A stretch of 10,332 bases of DNA, taken from positions 1 through 10,332 of the forward strand of contig JANTHH010000091.1 in the NCBI GenBank assembly GCA_024762485.1, in the 5' to 3' direction. The position numbers and the translations under genes were made by a program. The notes below the pieces were generated by a model. It ran no database searches. It was not told where the DNA came from and worked only from the letters and a program-made list of their open reading frames with translations. The DNA is from Chromatiales bacterium (GTDB lineage Bacteria > Pseudomonadota > Gammaproteobacteria > Chromatiales > Chromatiaceae). Below, one piece after another: positions 1 through 8,009 of this stretch (its first letter is position 1; the number at the start of each line of letters is the position of its first letter).

Positions 1-290
1 AGCAGTGCCAGCGGCAGGTTCTTGATGAAGCCCTCGCGCAGTTCCGCCAGGTTGATATCGAGCATCATCACCACGAACAGGAACAGCACCATCACCGCGC
101 CGACATAGACCAGCACCAGCGCAATGGCGAGGAACTCTGCCTCGGCCAGCAGCCAGAGAATGGCACTGTTGAAGAACACGACCACCAGAAAGAGCACGGC
201 GTGGACCGGATTGCGGCGGGTCACCACCATCACTGCCGCCCCCAGCATGATGGCGGCGAAGATATAGAACAGGATCTTTTCAAAACTCAT
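1..290 (-). CDS. nuoJ: NADH-quinone oxidoreductase subunit J (partial, cut by the left window edge)
   Basis: Membrane-arm subunit of respiratory complex I, which takes part in proton pumping close to the quinone site. Only the first 96 codons lie in the window; the 3' part is outside. The visible protein is strongly hydrophobic, with likely membrane helices near residues 6-23, 30-50 and 53-77. The segment YVGAVMVLFLFVVMMLD (residues 62-78) is the hallmark conserved third helix of NuoJ/ND6. The start at 290 is preferred because a GGGG stretch lies 8 bases upstream. An in-frame ATG at 296 would add two residues (Met-Thr) but leaves only 2 bases after that GGGG. The gene follows nuoI by 14 bases, so it belongs to the nuo operon. 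Family assignment is secure; the exact start is less so. Confidence 0.95.
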   Translation of the reverse strand, partial: MSFEKILFYIFAAIMLGAAVMVVTRRNPVHAVLFLVVVFFNSAILWLLAEAEFLAIALVLVYVGAVMVLFLFVVMMLDINLAELREGFIKNLPLAL

Positions 291-304
291 CGTCATCGCC
301 CCGT

Positions 305-796
305 TCAGCGTACTGCTGCCTGCGCAGCCCGGTCCGCGGCCAGCTGCGTCTCGTACTTGTCACCGATCTCGAGCAGCTTCTGCTTGGTCATTATCTGCTC
401 GCCCCGGTTTTCGAAATGGTATTCATAGACCCGCGTTTCCACGATCGAATCCACCGGACAGGATTCCTCGCAGAATCCGCAGAATATGCACTTGAACAAA
501 TCGATGTCGTAACGGGTCGTGCGGCGCGACCCGTCGTCGCGTGGCTCTGCCTCGATGGTGATGGCCAGCGCCGGACACACTGCCTCGCACAACTTGCAGG
601 CGATGCAACGCTCCTCGCCATTGGGGTAGCGCCGCAATGCATGCAGGCCACGGAAGCGGGGAGAAACAGGTGCCTTCTCTTCCGGGTAGTTCAGCGTCAC
701 CTTGGTCGCGAACAGGTATCGGCCGGTGAGGCCGAGGCCACGCAGCAGTTCGAACAGAAAGAGGCTGCGGAAGTAGTTGATCATGGATTTCATCAT
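305..796 (-). CDS. nuoI: NADH-quinone oxidoreductase subunit I (two [4Fe-4S] ferredoxin-like subunit)
   Basis: Peripheral-arm subunit of complex I that carries clusters N6a and N6b and passes electrons from NuoG towards NuoB. With the start at 796 the protein has 163 residues, the usual length for short proteobacterial NuoI. Two CxxCxxCxxxCP motifs are visible: C64, C67, C70, C74 and C103, C106, C109, C113. An amphipathic N-terminal segment (about residues 5-30) would contact the membrane arm, and SPRFRG (residues 45-50) is a family signature. The frame is open upstream to an ATG at 829, but that would overlap nuoH by 23 bases and add 11 residues not usual in the family. Two adjacent ATG codons (796 and 793) follow the nuoH stop by 10 bases, with GAGCGG 6 bases before the first one. 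Either could be the true start. Confidence 0.97.
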   Translation of the reverse strand: MMKSMINYFRSLFLFELLRGLGLTGRYLFATKVTLNYPEEKAPVSPRFRGLHALRRYPNGEERCIACKLCEAVCPALAITIEAEPRDDGSRRTTRYDIDLFKCIFCGFCEESCPVDSIVETRVYEYHFENRGEQIMTKQKLLEIGDKYETQLAADRAAQAAVR

Positions 797-806
797 ATCG
801 ACCCGC

Positions 807-1865
807 TCAATCGAACCACCAAGGGACATGGCCGACCTTCATTCCGGCCACCACCACGATCCATACGATGGTGATGGGGATGAACACCTTCCAGCCCAGA
901 CGCATGATCTGGTCATAGCGATAACGGGGGAAGGTCGCCCGGAACCAGAGGAATGCGAACATGAAGAAAAAGGTCTTGAGCAACAGCCAGAAGAAGCCTG
1001 GAACCCAGGCCGTCGCCTCATCGAGCACCGGCACACCCTGGAAGGGCGACAGCCAGCCACCGAAGAACATCAGCGCGGTCAATGCGGAGATGAGAATCAT
1101 GTTGGCGTATTCGGCGAGGAAGAATACGGCAAAGGCCATGCCGGAATATTCAACGTGGAAACCCGCGACGATCTCCGATTCGCCCTCCGCCACGTCGAAG
1201 GGTGCACGGTTGGTCTCCGCGACCCCGCTGATCCAGTAGATCATGAACAGCGGCAGCAGCGGCAACCAGAACCAGTGCAACGCGCTGCCGCTCTGCGATT
1301 CAACGATCTGCCCGAGGTTCAGGCTGCCCGCGGCCACCAGTACGCCCACCAGTGCAAAGCCCATGGCAATCTCGTAGGAGACGATCTGGGCCGCTGAACG
1401 CAGCGCACCGAGAAAGGCATATTTCGAGTTGGATGCCCAGCCGGCAATGATCACACCGTAAACACCCATGGAGGTGAGCGCCAGGATGTACAGCAGACCC
1501 GCGTTGATATCCGCCAGCACCAGCCCGGGGGAGAATGGAAACACCGCCCAGGCCGCCAGTGCCGGGCCGATGGAGATCAGCGGCGCAATCAGGAACAACA
1601 GTTTGTTGGCGCCGGTGGGAAGCACGATCTCCTTGAACATCAGCTTCACCGCATCGGCGATCGGCTGACCCAGCCCCGCCATGCGCAGCCCGAAGAAACC
1701 CACCCGGTTCGGGCCGATCCGCACCTGCATGGCGCCGATGATGCGACGCTCGGCGTAAGTGTAGTAGGCCACCAGCACCATCAGCGGCGCCATGATGGCG
1801 ACGATCCCGATGAGTATCCTGACCACCACCGGCAGGTCGTTCCAAAAGGCGACGAGGGTATCCAT
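807..1865 (-). CDS. nuoH: NADH-quinone oxidoreductase subunit H
   Basis: Membrane subunit (ND1 homologue) that joins the hydrophilic arm to the membrane arm of complex I and forms much of the quinone-access chamber. The 352-residue protein has about eight hydrophobic segments. Family signatures are visible: YAERR (residues 37-41), the loop GPNRVG (51-56), AETNRAPFD followed by an acidic GESE stretch (216-231), and RYRYDQIMRLGWK near the C-terminus (314-326). The acidic cytoplasmic loop around residues 213-231 is the conserved quinone-chamber region of ND1. The ATG at 1865 is chosen because it begins 2 bases after the nuoG stop and has GGAG 11 bases upstream. The ATG at 1874 has the GGAGAA directly against it, which leaves no spacer. 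The frame is open further upstream to 1949, but that part lies within nuoG and lacks family similarity. Confidence 0.97.
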   Translation of the reverse strand: MDTLVAFWNDLPVVVRILIGIVAIMAPLMVLVAYYTYAERRIIGAMQVRIGPNRVGFFGLRMAGLGQPIADAVKLMFKEIVLPTGANKLLFLIAPLISIGPALAAWAVFPFSPGLVLADINAGLLYILALTSMGVYGVIIAGWASNSKYAFLGALRSAAQIVSYEIAMGFALVGVLVAAGSLNLGQIVESQSGSALHWFWLPLLPLFMIYWISGVAETNRAPFDVAEGESEIVAGFHVEYSGMAFAVFFLAEYANMILISALTALMFFGGWLSPFQGVPVLDEATAWVPGFFWLLLKTFFFMFAFLWFRATFPRYRYDQIMRLGWKVFIPITIVWIVVVAGMKVGHVPWWFD

Positions 1866-1867
1866 GC

Positions 1868-4213
1868 TCAGCATTTCTCCAGCGAAATGGGGCCAAAGCC
1901 GGCAGCCAAATTTTCGCTGCCAGGCGAACCCATCGGCAACCAGACACACTTGTCCGGCACCCTGTCGTCAAGCTGCAGTGGCAGGCTGGCCGAACAACCC
2001 GCCTGGGAGAGACGCACCTCGTCACCCGCCACCAGACCGAGTCGTTCTGCCAGCGATGAATGGACACGTGCGCCGGGAGTCCAGGCATCCGGCGTCGCCT
2101 GCAGTGCCGGCGAGCGACGGGTCATGGCATCGACATCGTAAATGGCCACGCTACCCACGCGTTGCAACTCGTCTGATTCGGAAAGTTCGGGCTTCAGGGT
2201 GCTGACTGGTGTCCCCAGACGGTTGTCCGGGGTCATCCCTGCAGCCTCAAGGCGGATCTCATTGATCACCTCCTCCGTGCTGAGGAAATCAAAACCGCTG
2301 ACGCCAGTCAGGTTGCCGAGCACCCGCAGGATCTTCCAGCCCGGTCGGGCCTCGCCTTTCGGCTCGACGACGCCACAGAACGACTGCCAGTCGCCCTGCA
2401 GGTTCACCAGTGTCCCCGAGGTCTCGCCAAAGGCAGCCAGGGGCAGGACGATGTCGGCATGCTCGCGCAGCCAGGGGCTGTCAAAGCTGCTGATGGCGAC
2501 AACCTTGTCTGCACCCGCCAGCGCCTGCTTCATCAGTGCCGGGTTGGCCACATCGAATTCGGGATCGACATCGAACAGCAGCAACGTCTTGCAGTTGCCG
2601 GCAAGAATGGTCATCGCATCCAGACCCGCCTGCTCGACCGGCCGCCCCCCGGGGTAGCGGTGCGGCAGCACCCCCACCAGGTGTGCACCCGCCACATTGG
2701 CACCCGGCGGCAGCAGGCCGAGATTGCAGCCAGTGGCCTCGGCAATATTTGCAGCGATGCGGCGCAGCAGGCTGAAATCAGGATGCAAGTGGGCGGCCAC
2801 ACCGAGCAGGATGCCGCCCTGCCCCGCCGACTTGAGCCGCTGTGCCATGGCGCGCTGTGTCGCATCGGGCTCCACCGTGACGCCGGCGGCATCGGCACCG
2901 AGAGCCGCGGCAACGCCGGCCAGCGCGGACACCATCTCCGAGGGACGTGTCACGACCGATTCGACCAGCGGGTAATTGAAGTCGTAGTCAACCGGATTGA
3001 TGGCCATCACCGCGCCACCGGCGAGTACCGACTGCCGCAACCGGTGGTTGAGCAGCGGCTGGTCCTTGCGCAGCCAGGAGCCGACCAGCAGGGTTGCCTG
3101 GTTGGAGGAAAGCTCGGCGAAGCGGCTGCCCGTCCAGGGCATGGGTGCATCCTCGGCATCACCGCGAAAATCCGACTGCCGCAGGCGGTGATCGATATGA
3201 CTGGAGCCCAGGCCGCGGCTCAGGCGCTGGCTGAGGAACATCTCTTCCAGGGTGGCATTCGGCGAGACCAGCGTGCCGAGTCCGCTCCCGGCCGCCTGCA
3301 GCGCCTCGGCGGCGCCGGCCAGTGCCTCTTCCCAGGCGGCTTCGCGCAGCGCCCCGTTTTCACGCAACAACGGTTGAACAATCCGCTCTTCGCTCTGCAG
3401 CGCCTGGTAGCTGAAGCGCTCGCGATCTGCAATCCAGGTCTCGTTCACCGCCTCGTTTTCGCGCGGCACGACGCGCAGGATCTGGTTGCGACGCACATGA
3501 ACATGGACATTCGCACCGACACCATCATGCAGGGCGACACTGTCGCGCTGGGACAGCTCCCAGGCACGCGCCCGGTACTGGAAAGGCCTGGACGTCAGCG
3601 CACCCACCGGGCAGAGATCGATGATGTTGCCGGACAACTCCGAGCTGACCGCGTGCTCGACGTAGACCCCGATGCGCATGTGCTCGCCGCGCCCGGTGGC
3701 CCCGAGTTCGCGCAGGCCGGCGATCTCGCCGCCGAAGCGCACGCAGCGGGTGCAGTGGATACAACGGGTCATCTCGGTGGCAATCAGCGGGCCGATGTCC
3801 TCGTCCCTCACCACGCGCTTGCGCTCGTGATAGCGCGACACGTCGCTGCCGTAGCCCACGGCCACATCCTGCAACTCGCACTCGCCACCCTGATCGCAGA
3901 TCGGGCAGTCGAGCGGATGGTTGATCAGCAGGAACTCCATCGTCCCTTTCTGCGCCTCGCGGGCGAGTGGTGACCGGGTGTGCACCTTCATGCCATCCGT
4001 CACCGGCGTGGCACAGGCGGGCAGCGGCTTGGGCGCCTTTTCCACCTCGACCAGACACATGCGGCAATTGGCAGCGACCGTCAGTTTCTTGTGATAGCAA
4101 AAGCGCGGCACCGTGATACCGGCGGCATCGGTGATCTCGATCAGCATCTGACCGGGCGTCGCCTCCAGCTGCTGGCCGTCGACTTCGATGGTTATCTTGG
4201 CGTCGTCGCTCAT
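1868..4213 (-). CDS. nuoG: NADH-quinone oxidoreductase subunit G (multi iron-sulfur subunit, lacking cluster N7)
   Basis: Largest peripheral subunit of complex I (781 residues), which carries electrons from NuoF/NuoE to NuoI. The N-terminal 2Fe-2S ferredoxin domain has ligands C39, C50, C53 and C67 (N1b). Next comes the His-Cys motif HPLDCPICDQGGEC with H99, C103, C106 and C112 (N5). A third site has C151, C154, C157 and C201 (N4). The rest is the molybdopterin-oxidoreductase-like fold, which in complex I has no known catalytic role. At the place where E. coli NuoG binds the off-path cluster N7, the aligned residues are A227, D230, A234 and A262, so all four cysteines are absent. Length and this loss match beta-/mitochondrial-type NuoG. 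The start at 4213 has a GAGA/GAACGG purine-rich region just upstream and lies 22 bases after the nuoF stop. Confidence 0.97.
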   Translation of the reverse strand: MSDDAKITIEVDGQQLEATPGQMLIEITDAAGITVPRFCYHKKLTVAANCRMCLVEVEKAPKPLPACATPVTDGMKVHTRSPLAREAQKGTMEFLLINHPLDCPICDQGGECELQDVAVGYGSDVSRYHERKRVVRDEDIGPLIATEMTRCIHCTRCVRFGGEIAGLRELGATGRGEHMRIGVYVEHAVSSELSGNIIDLCPVGALTSRPFQYRARAWELSQRDSVALHDGVGANVHVHVRRNQILRVVPRENEAVNETWIADRERFSYQALQSEERIVQPLLRENGALREAAWEEALAGAAEALQAAGSGLGTLVSPNATLEEMFLSQRLSRGLGSSHIDHRLRQSDFRGDAEDAPMPWTGSRFAELSSNQATLLVGSWLRKDQPLLNHRLRQSVLAGGAVMAINPVDYDFNYPLVESVVTRPSEMVSALAGVAAALGADAAGVTVEPDATQRAMAQRLKSAGQGGILLGVAAHLHPDFSLLRRIAANIAEATGCNLGLLPPGANVAGAHLVGVLPHRYPGGRPVEQAGLDAMTILAGNCKTLLLFDVDPEFDVANPALMKQALAGADKVVAISSFDSPWLREHADIVLPLAAFGETSGTLVNLQGDWQSFCGVVEPKGEARPGWKILRVLGNLTGVSGFDFLSTEEVINEIRLEAAGMTPDNRLGTPVSTLKPELSESDELQRVGSVAIYDVDAMTRRSPALQATPDAWTPGARVHSSLAERLGLVAGDEVRLSQAGCSASLPLQLDDRVPDKCVWLPMGSPGSENLAAGFGPISLEKC

Positions 4214-4235
4214 CCGTTCTTTCTCTCAGGCGCCA

Positions 4236-5501
4236 TCAGACAGGGCACTTGCCGTGATCAATGTGATATTGGAATTCGTCGCGGAAATGCTTGATGAAGC
4301 CGGCCACGGGCATGGCCGCCGCGTCGCCCAGCGCGCAGATCGTGCGGCCCATGATCTTCTTCGCCACGTCATCGAGCAGGTCCAGGTCATCCTGACAACC
4401 CTGGCCGTTTTCGATTCGGTGCACCACGCGGTGCATCCAGCCGGTACCCTCGCGGCAGGGTGTGCACTGGCCGCAGGATTCCTCGTAATAGAAATAGGAG
4501 ATTCGGTCGAGCACCTTGACCATGCAGTTGGAGTCGTCCATCACGATCACCGCACCTGAACCCAGCATGGAACCCGCATCGGCGATCGACTCGTAGTCCA
4601 TGTTGAGATCCATCATGATCTCGCCGGGCAGCACCGGGGCCGACGAACCGCCTGGGATGACCGCCTTGAGCGTGCTGCCCTCCTTCATGCCGCCGGCCAT
4701 TTCCAGCAGTTCGGCGAACGGGGTGCCGAGGGGGATCTCGAACACGCCCGGTCGCTGCACATTGCCGGAGATGGAAAACAGCTTGCTGCCGCCGCTCTTC
4801 TCGGTGCCGAGCTTGTGGAACCAGTCGGCACCCTGACGCACGATATCCGGTACCGAGGCCAGGGTCTCGGTGTTGTTGATCACCGTGGGCCGACCGTAGA
4901 GGCCGAACATGGCAGGGAACGGGGGCTTGAAACGGGGCTGCCCCTTCTTGCCCTCGATGGATTCGAGCAGGGCGGTCTCTTCACCGCAGATGTAGGCACC
5001 GGCACCCAGGTGGGTATGGATGTCGTAGCTGAAGCCCGAGCCCAGGATGTTGTCACCGAGCAGCCCCGCTGCCCTCGCCTCTTCCAGGGCCGCCTCGAAG
5101 CGTTCGTAGGGCTCCCAGAACTCACCGCGAATGTAGTTGTAGCCGGCCTTCGCACCAATTGCATAGCCGGCAATGATCATCCCCTCGATCAGTGCGTGCG
5201 GGTTGTAGCGCAGGATATCCCGATCCTTGAAGGTGCCCGGTTCGCCCTCGTCGGAATTGCAGACGATGTACCTGTCGCCGGGGGCCGTGCGGTTGATGAA
5301 GCTCCACTTCAGGCCGGTGGGAAAGCCGGCCCCGCCGCGGCCCCGCAGGCCGGACTGCTTGACTATCTCGATCAGGTCGTCCTGGGGTGTCTTTTCATCG
5401 AGGATCCGCTTCAGGGCCTCATAGCCACCCTCGGACTGATAGGTCGACAGCAACCAGGGGCGGTCCAGGTGCAGGGTGCGCAGGCAGACTTCATTCGCCA
5501 T
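4236..5501 (-). CDS. nuoF: NADH-quinone oxidoreductase subunit F (NADH- and FMN-binding, 51 kDa)
   Basis: Entry subunit of complex I: binds NADH and FMN, oxidises NADH and passes electrons to cluster N3. The 421-residue length is typical. A glycine-rich nucleotide-binding stretch GLRGRGGAGFPTGLKW is at residues 51-66. An FMN/NADH-site segment CNSDEGEPGTFKDRD is at 81-95, and GAGAYICGEETAL is at 166-178. The N3 [4Fe-4S] ligands are C343, C346 and C349 in ESCGQCTPCREG, with C389 in TICALGDAAA. The start at 5501 is set by a GGAG box 7 bases upstream that touches the nuoE stop; only 4 bases separate the two genes. NuoE and NuoF work as a pair, which fits this close coupling. No unusual residues are seen. 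Confidence 0.98.
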   Translation of the reverse strand: MANEVCLRTLHLDRPWLLSTYQSEGGYEALKRILDEKTPQDDLIEIVKQSGLRGRGGAGFPTGLKWSFINRTAPGDRYIVCNSDEGEPGTFKDRDILRYNPHALIEGMIIAGYAIGAKAGYNYIRGEFWEPYERFEAALEEARAAGLLGDNILGSGFSYDIHTHLGAGAYICGEETALLESIEGKKGQPRFKPPFPAMFGLYGRPTVINNTETLASVPDIVRQGADWFHKLGTEKSGGSKLFSISGNVQRPGVFEIPLGTPFAELLEMAGGMKEGSTLKAVIPGGSSAPVLPGEIMMDLNMDYESIADAGSMLGSGAVIVMDDSNCMVKVLDRISYFYYEESCGQCTPCREGTGWMHRVVHRIENGQGCQDDLDLLDDVAKKIMGRTICALGDAAAMPVAGFIKHFRDEFQYHIDHGKCPV

Positions 5502-5505
5502 CGAT

Positions 5506-6036
5506 CTACTCCAGCCCGTCCAGAATCGAATCCACCAGCTCCGGGGTGAGATTCTCGAAATAACGCGGTCCGATCTGCATCATCGGCGCACCACCGCAGG
5601 CACCCAGGCACTCCACTTCCTTGAGACTGAAACGGCCATCCTCGGTCACCTCGCCGAAACCGATCCCCAGCCGCTTCTGCAGATGGGCAAGGATGTCGTC
5701 GGAACCGTTGATCATGCACGACACGTTGGTGCACAGGCAGATCTTGTGCCGGCCGACAGGCTTGAGTTCATACATCGAGTAGAAGGTGGCCACCTCGTAG
5801 ACCGCGATCGGCGGCATGTCGAGATAATCGGCCACCTGGTCCATCGCTTCCTGGCTGAGCGAGCCACCGTTGGCATCCTGCACGATGCGCAGGGCGGCCA
5901 TCACCGCGGACTGCTTCCATTCGTCCGGGTACTTGGCAATCCAGCGGTCGATCTCGGCACGGATCTCCGCCGTGAAAAGGGAGGACTTGTCTGCGAATTT
6001 CTTCACCCGCACCATGGGCTCGTTCCGGATACTCAT
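5506..6036 (-). CDS. nuoE: NADH-quinone oxidoreductase subunit E (2Fe-2S, 24 kDa)
   Basis: Small subunit of the NADH-oxidising module of complex I, with a thioredoxin-like domain that carries 2Fe-2S cluster N1a next to the flavin of NuoF. The 176-residue protein has an N-terminal helical part, with EVATFYSMYELKPVGRH at residues 81-97, a strong family segment. The four cluster ligands are visible as C102 and C107 (CTNVSC) and C143 and C147 (CLGACGGAP). The start at 6036 overlaps the nuoD stop by one base (TGATG), which suggests translational coupling; a GGGGAG box lies 11 bases upstream. A second in-frame ATG at 6015 (Met-8) is possible but seems less likely. Confidence 0.97.
   Translation of the reverse strand: MSIRNEPMVRVKKFADKSSLFTAEIRAEIDRWIAKYPDEWKQSAVMAALRIVQDANGGSLSQEAMDQVADYLDMPPIAVYEVATFYSMYELKPVGRHKICLCTNVSCMINGSDDILAHLQKRLGIGFGEVTEDGRFSLKEVECLGACGGAPMMQIGPRYFENLTPELVDSILDGLE
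5509..5512 (-). promoter_or_regulatory. Ribosome-binding site of nuoF
   Basis: GGAG on the minus strand directly before the TAG stop of nuoE and 7 bases before the nuoF ATG at 5501. The arrangement suggests that ribosomes finishing nuoE can reinitiate on nuoF. Confidence 0.7.
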
Positions 6037-7289
6037 CAGCGGTCGATCTCCCCAAACACAACATCCATGGTGCCGATGATGGCCACCACGTCAGCCAGCA
6101 TGTGCCCCCTGGCCATCTCGTCCATCGCCGCCATATGCGGGAAGCCCGGTGCACGAATCTTCAGACGATAGGGCTTGTTGGCACCATCCGACACGATGTA
6201 GCAGCCAAACTCGCCTTTCGGTGCCTCGACGGCCGCGTAGACCTCGCCCGCCGGCGGGCAATAGCCCTCGGTGAACAGTTTGAAATGGTGGATCAGGGCC
6301 TCCATGTCGTCCTTCATCTCGGCACGTTTGGGCGGGGTTACCTTGTGGTTGTCGAGCATCACCGGGCCGGGATTGGCACGCAGCCATTGTATGCACTGCT
6401 TGATGATCCGGGCCGACTGGCGGAACTCCTCGACCCGCACGAGATAGCGGTCATAGCAATCCCCATTCGTACCGATGGGGATGTCGAAATCGACCTGATC
6501 GTAGACCGCATAGGGCTGTTTCTTGCGCAGATCCCAGGCGATGCCTGAACCCCGCAACATCGGCCCGGTGAATCCGAGTTGACGCGCCCGTTCGGGGGAT
6601 ACGACGCCGATACCGACGGTGCGCTGCTTCCATATCCGGTTGTCGGTCAGCAGGGTCTCGTATTCATCGACCAGGCCGGGAAAACGATCAACAAAGTCCT
6701 CGATGAAGTCGAGCAGCGAGCCTTCGCGGTTGGCGTTGCGACGTTTTGCCTCCCGCTCGCTGACGAACTCACTGCTCTCGTAACGCGGCATCTGCTCGGG
6801 AAGATCCCGGTAGACGCCCCCCGGGCGGTAGTAGGTCGCGTGCATGCGGGCACCGGAGACCGCTTCATAGCAGTCCATCAGGTCTTCCCGCTCGCGGAAG
6901 CAATACAGGAACATGGTCATGGCGCCCACATCGAGCGCATGGGTGCCGAGCCACATCAGGTGATTGAGGATGCGGGTGATCTCGTCGAACATCACCCGGA
7001 TATATTGCGCGCGCTCCGGCGCCTCGATGCCCAGCAGTTTCTCGATGGCACGGACATAGCCGTGCTCGTTGCACATCATCGAGACATAGTCGAGACGATC
7101 CATGTAGCCGATCGACTGATTATAGGGCTTGCTTTCCGCCAGCTTCTCGGTGCCACGATGCAGCAGACCGATGTGAGGGTCAGCGCGCTCGATGACCTCG
7201 CCATCCATCTCCAGCACCAGGCGCAACACACCGTGTGCGGCGGGGTGCTGGGGGCCGAAATTCAGCGTGTAGTTGCGGATCTCACGCAT
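6036..7289 (-). CDS. nuoD: NADH-quinone oxidoreductase subunit D (49 kDa)
   Basis: Peripheral subunit of complex I that, together with NuoB, forms the quinone-reduction site; it is related to the large subunit of NiFe hydrogenases but lacks the metal site. The 417-residue protein begins MREIRNYTLNFGPQHPAAHG, the normal family N-terminus, and ends with DVVFGEIDR, the usual C-terminus. The quinone-site residues known from Thermus (His38 and Tyr87) correspond to H19 and Y68 here. The open frame extends upstream to 7355, but the start at 7289 is clear: it has a GGAGG box 6 bases upstream and matches the family N-terminus. It overlaps the nuoC stop by 8 bases. nuoC and nuoD are separate genes here, unlike the fused nuoCD of E. 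coli. Confidence 0.98.
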   Translation of the reverse strand: MREIRNYTLNFGPQHPAAHGVLRLVLEMDGEVIERADPHIGLLHRGTEKLAESKPYNQSIGYMDRLDYVSMMCNEHGYVRAIEKLLGIEAPERAQYIRVMFDEITRILNHLMWLGTHALDVGAMTMFLYCFREREDLMDCYEAVSGARMHATYYRPGGVYRDLPEQMPRYESSEFVSEREAKRRNANREGSLLDFIEDFVDRFPGLVDEYETLLTDNRIWKQRTVGIGVVSPERARQLGFTGPMLRGSGIAWDLRKKQPYAVYDQVDFDIPIGTNGDCYDRYLVRVEEFRQSARIIKQCIQWLRANPGPVMLDNHKVTPPKRAEMKDDMEALIHHFKLFTEGYCPPAGEVYAAVEAPKGEFGCYIVSDGANKPYRLKIRAPGFPHMAAMDEMARGHMLADVVAIIGTMDVVFGEIDR

Positions 7290-7986
7290 CGCTGTCCTCC
7301 GCCTCCTGCTCTGGCTTACGGCCTTCCTCGTATCGCGCATCGTGGCGAATAACACGTGGCACGAGGGTGCGCGGTTCGATCCCTACAGGTTCGTACACCA
7401 CCCGCCCCTCTTCGGCGTCGTAGCGCATCTCGACCTGGCCGATGAGCGGAAAATCCTTGCGGAAAGGATGGCCGATAAAACCGTAATCGGTGAGTATCCG
7501 CCGCAGGTCCGGGTGGCCCGCAAAGAGGATGCCGTAGAGGTCGAAGGCCTCGCGTTCGAACCAATTTGCCGACGCCCAGATGCCGGCCACCGAATCCACC
7601 ACCGGCCGATCGGCGTCGAGGAACACCTTCACCCGCAGACGTACATTCTTGTCCAGGGACAACAGATGGTAGACCGCGGCGAAGCGGTTCTCGGGGCGCA
7701 CCTCGTGGGGCTCACGCTCGGCACCGCGCTCGAAACCGACGTTGGCAGCCTCGGTAGTGACCCACTCGGACACGCCATAGTCGGCGTAGTCCACGCCGCA
7801 CACATCGATGCACTGCTCGAATGAGAGATCCCGGTGCCCGCGCAGACGCTGCATGACAGGCAGCAGGTCATCGCGTGGCACGACCAGGGTGAGTTCGCCA
7901 TCGGCGCGCGTGGTGGTGCAGTCGAAATCCTCGAGCTGCTCCTCCAGCGCCTCCTCCAGTTCGTCCAGCCTTTCTTCAGGCGTCAT
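7282..7986 (-). CDS. nuoC: NADH-quinone oxidoreductase subunit C (30 kDa)
   Basis: Peripheral structural subunit of complex I, which packs against NuoD and carries no cofactor. The protein has 234 residues. The 30-kDa subunit signature is clear at about residues 142-180: WFEREAFDLYGILFAGHPD followed by LRRILTDYGF and GHPFRKDFPL. The N-terminal 20 residues are unusually acidic (many Glu and Asp). Residues about 74-100 form an extended loop between beta strands before YHLLSL (106-111). The start at 7986 has an AGAGG box about 10 bases upstream and lies 23 bases after the nuoB stop. The 3' end overlaps nuoD by 8 bases, which suggests coupled translation. Family assignment is secure. Confidence 0.97.
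   Translation of the reverse strand: MTPEERLDELEEALEEQLEDFDCTTTRADGELTLVVPRDDLLPVMQRLRGHRDLSFEQCIDVCGVDYADYGVSEWVTTEAANVGFERGAEREPHEVRPENRFAAVYHLLSLDKNVRLRVKVFLDADRPVVDSVAGIWASANWFEREAFDLYGILFAGHPDLRRILTDYGFIGHPFRKDFPLIGQVEMRYDAEEGRVVYEPVGIEPRTLVPRVIRHDARYEEGRKPEQEAEDSDA
7296..7300 (-). promoter_or_regulatory. Ribosome-binding site of nuoD
   Basis: GGAGG on the minus strand, 6 bases before the ATG at 7289 and inside the last codons of nuoC. It decides the nuoD start against the ATG at 7355. Confidence 0.8.
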
Positions 7987-8009
7987 GCTGCAATCGCCTC
8001 TTTGTCTTG

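Noticed and set aside
777..1397. Plus-strand open frame of 206 codons opposite nuoH and nuoI
   Set aside because: Antisense to conserved genes, highly charged low-information protein, no recognisable domain. Treated as a shadow frame.
2459..3973. Long plus-strand open frame of 504 codons opposite nuoG
   Set aside because: It lies wholly antisense to a clear nuoG. Its translation is rich in Arg, Gly, His and Gln without recognisable domains, as expected for a shadow frame in GC-rich DNA.
6579..7352. Plus-strand open frame of 257 codons opposite nuoD
   Set aside because: Antisense to nuoD with every nuoD motif intact; no domain and no clear ribosome-binding site. Treated as a shadow frame.
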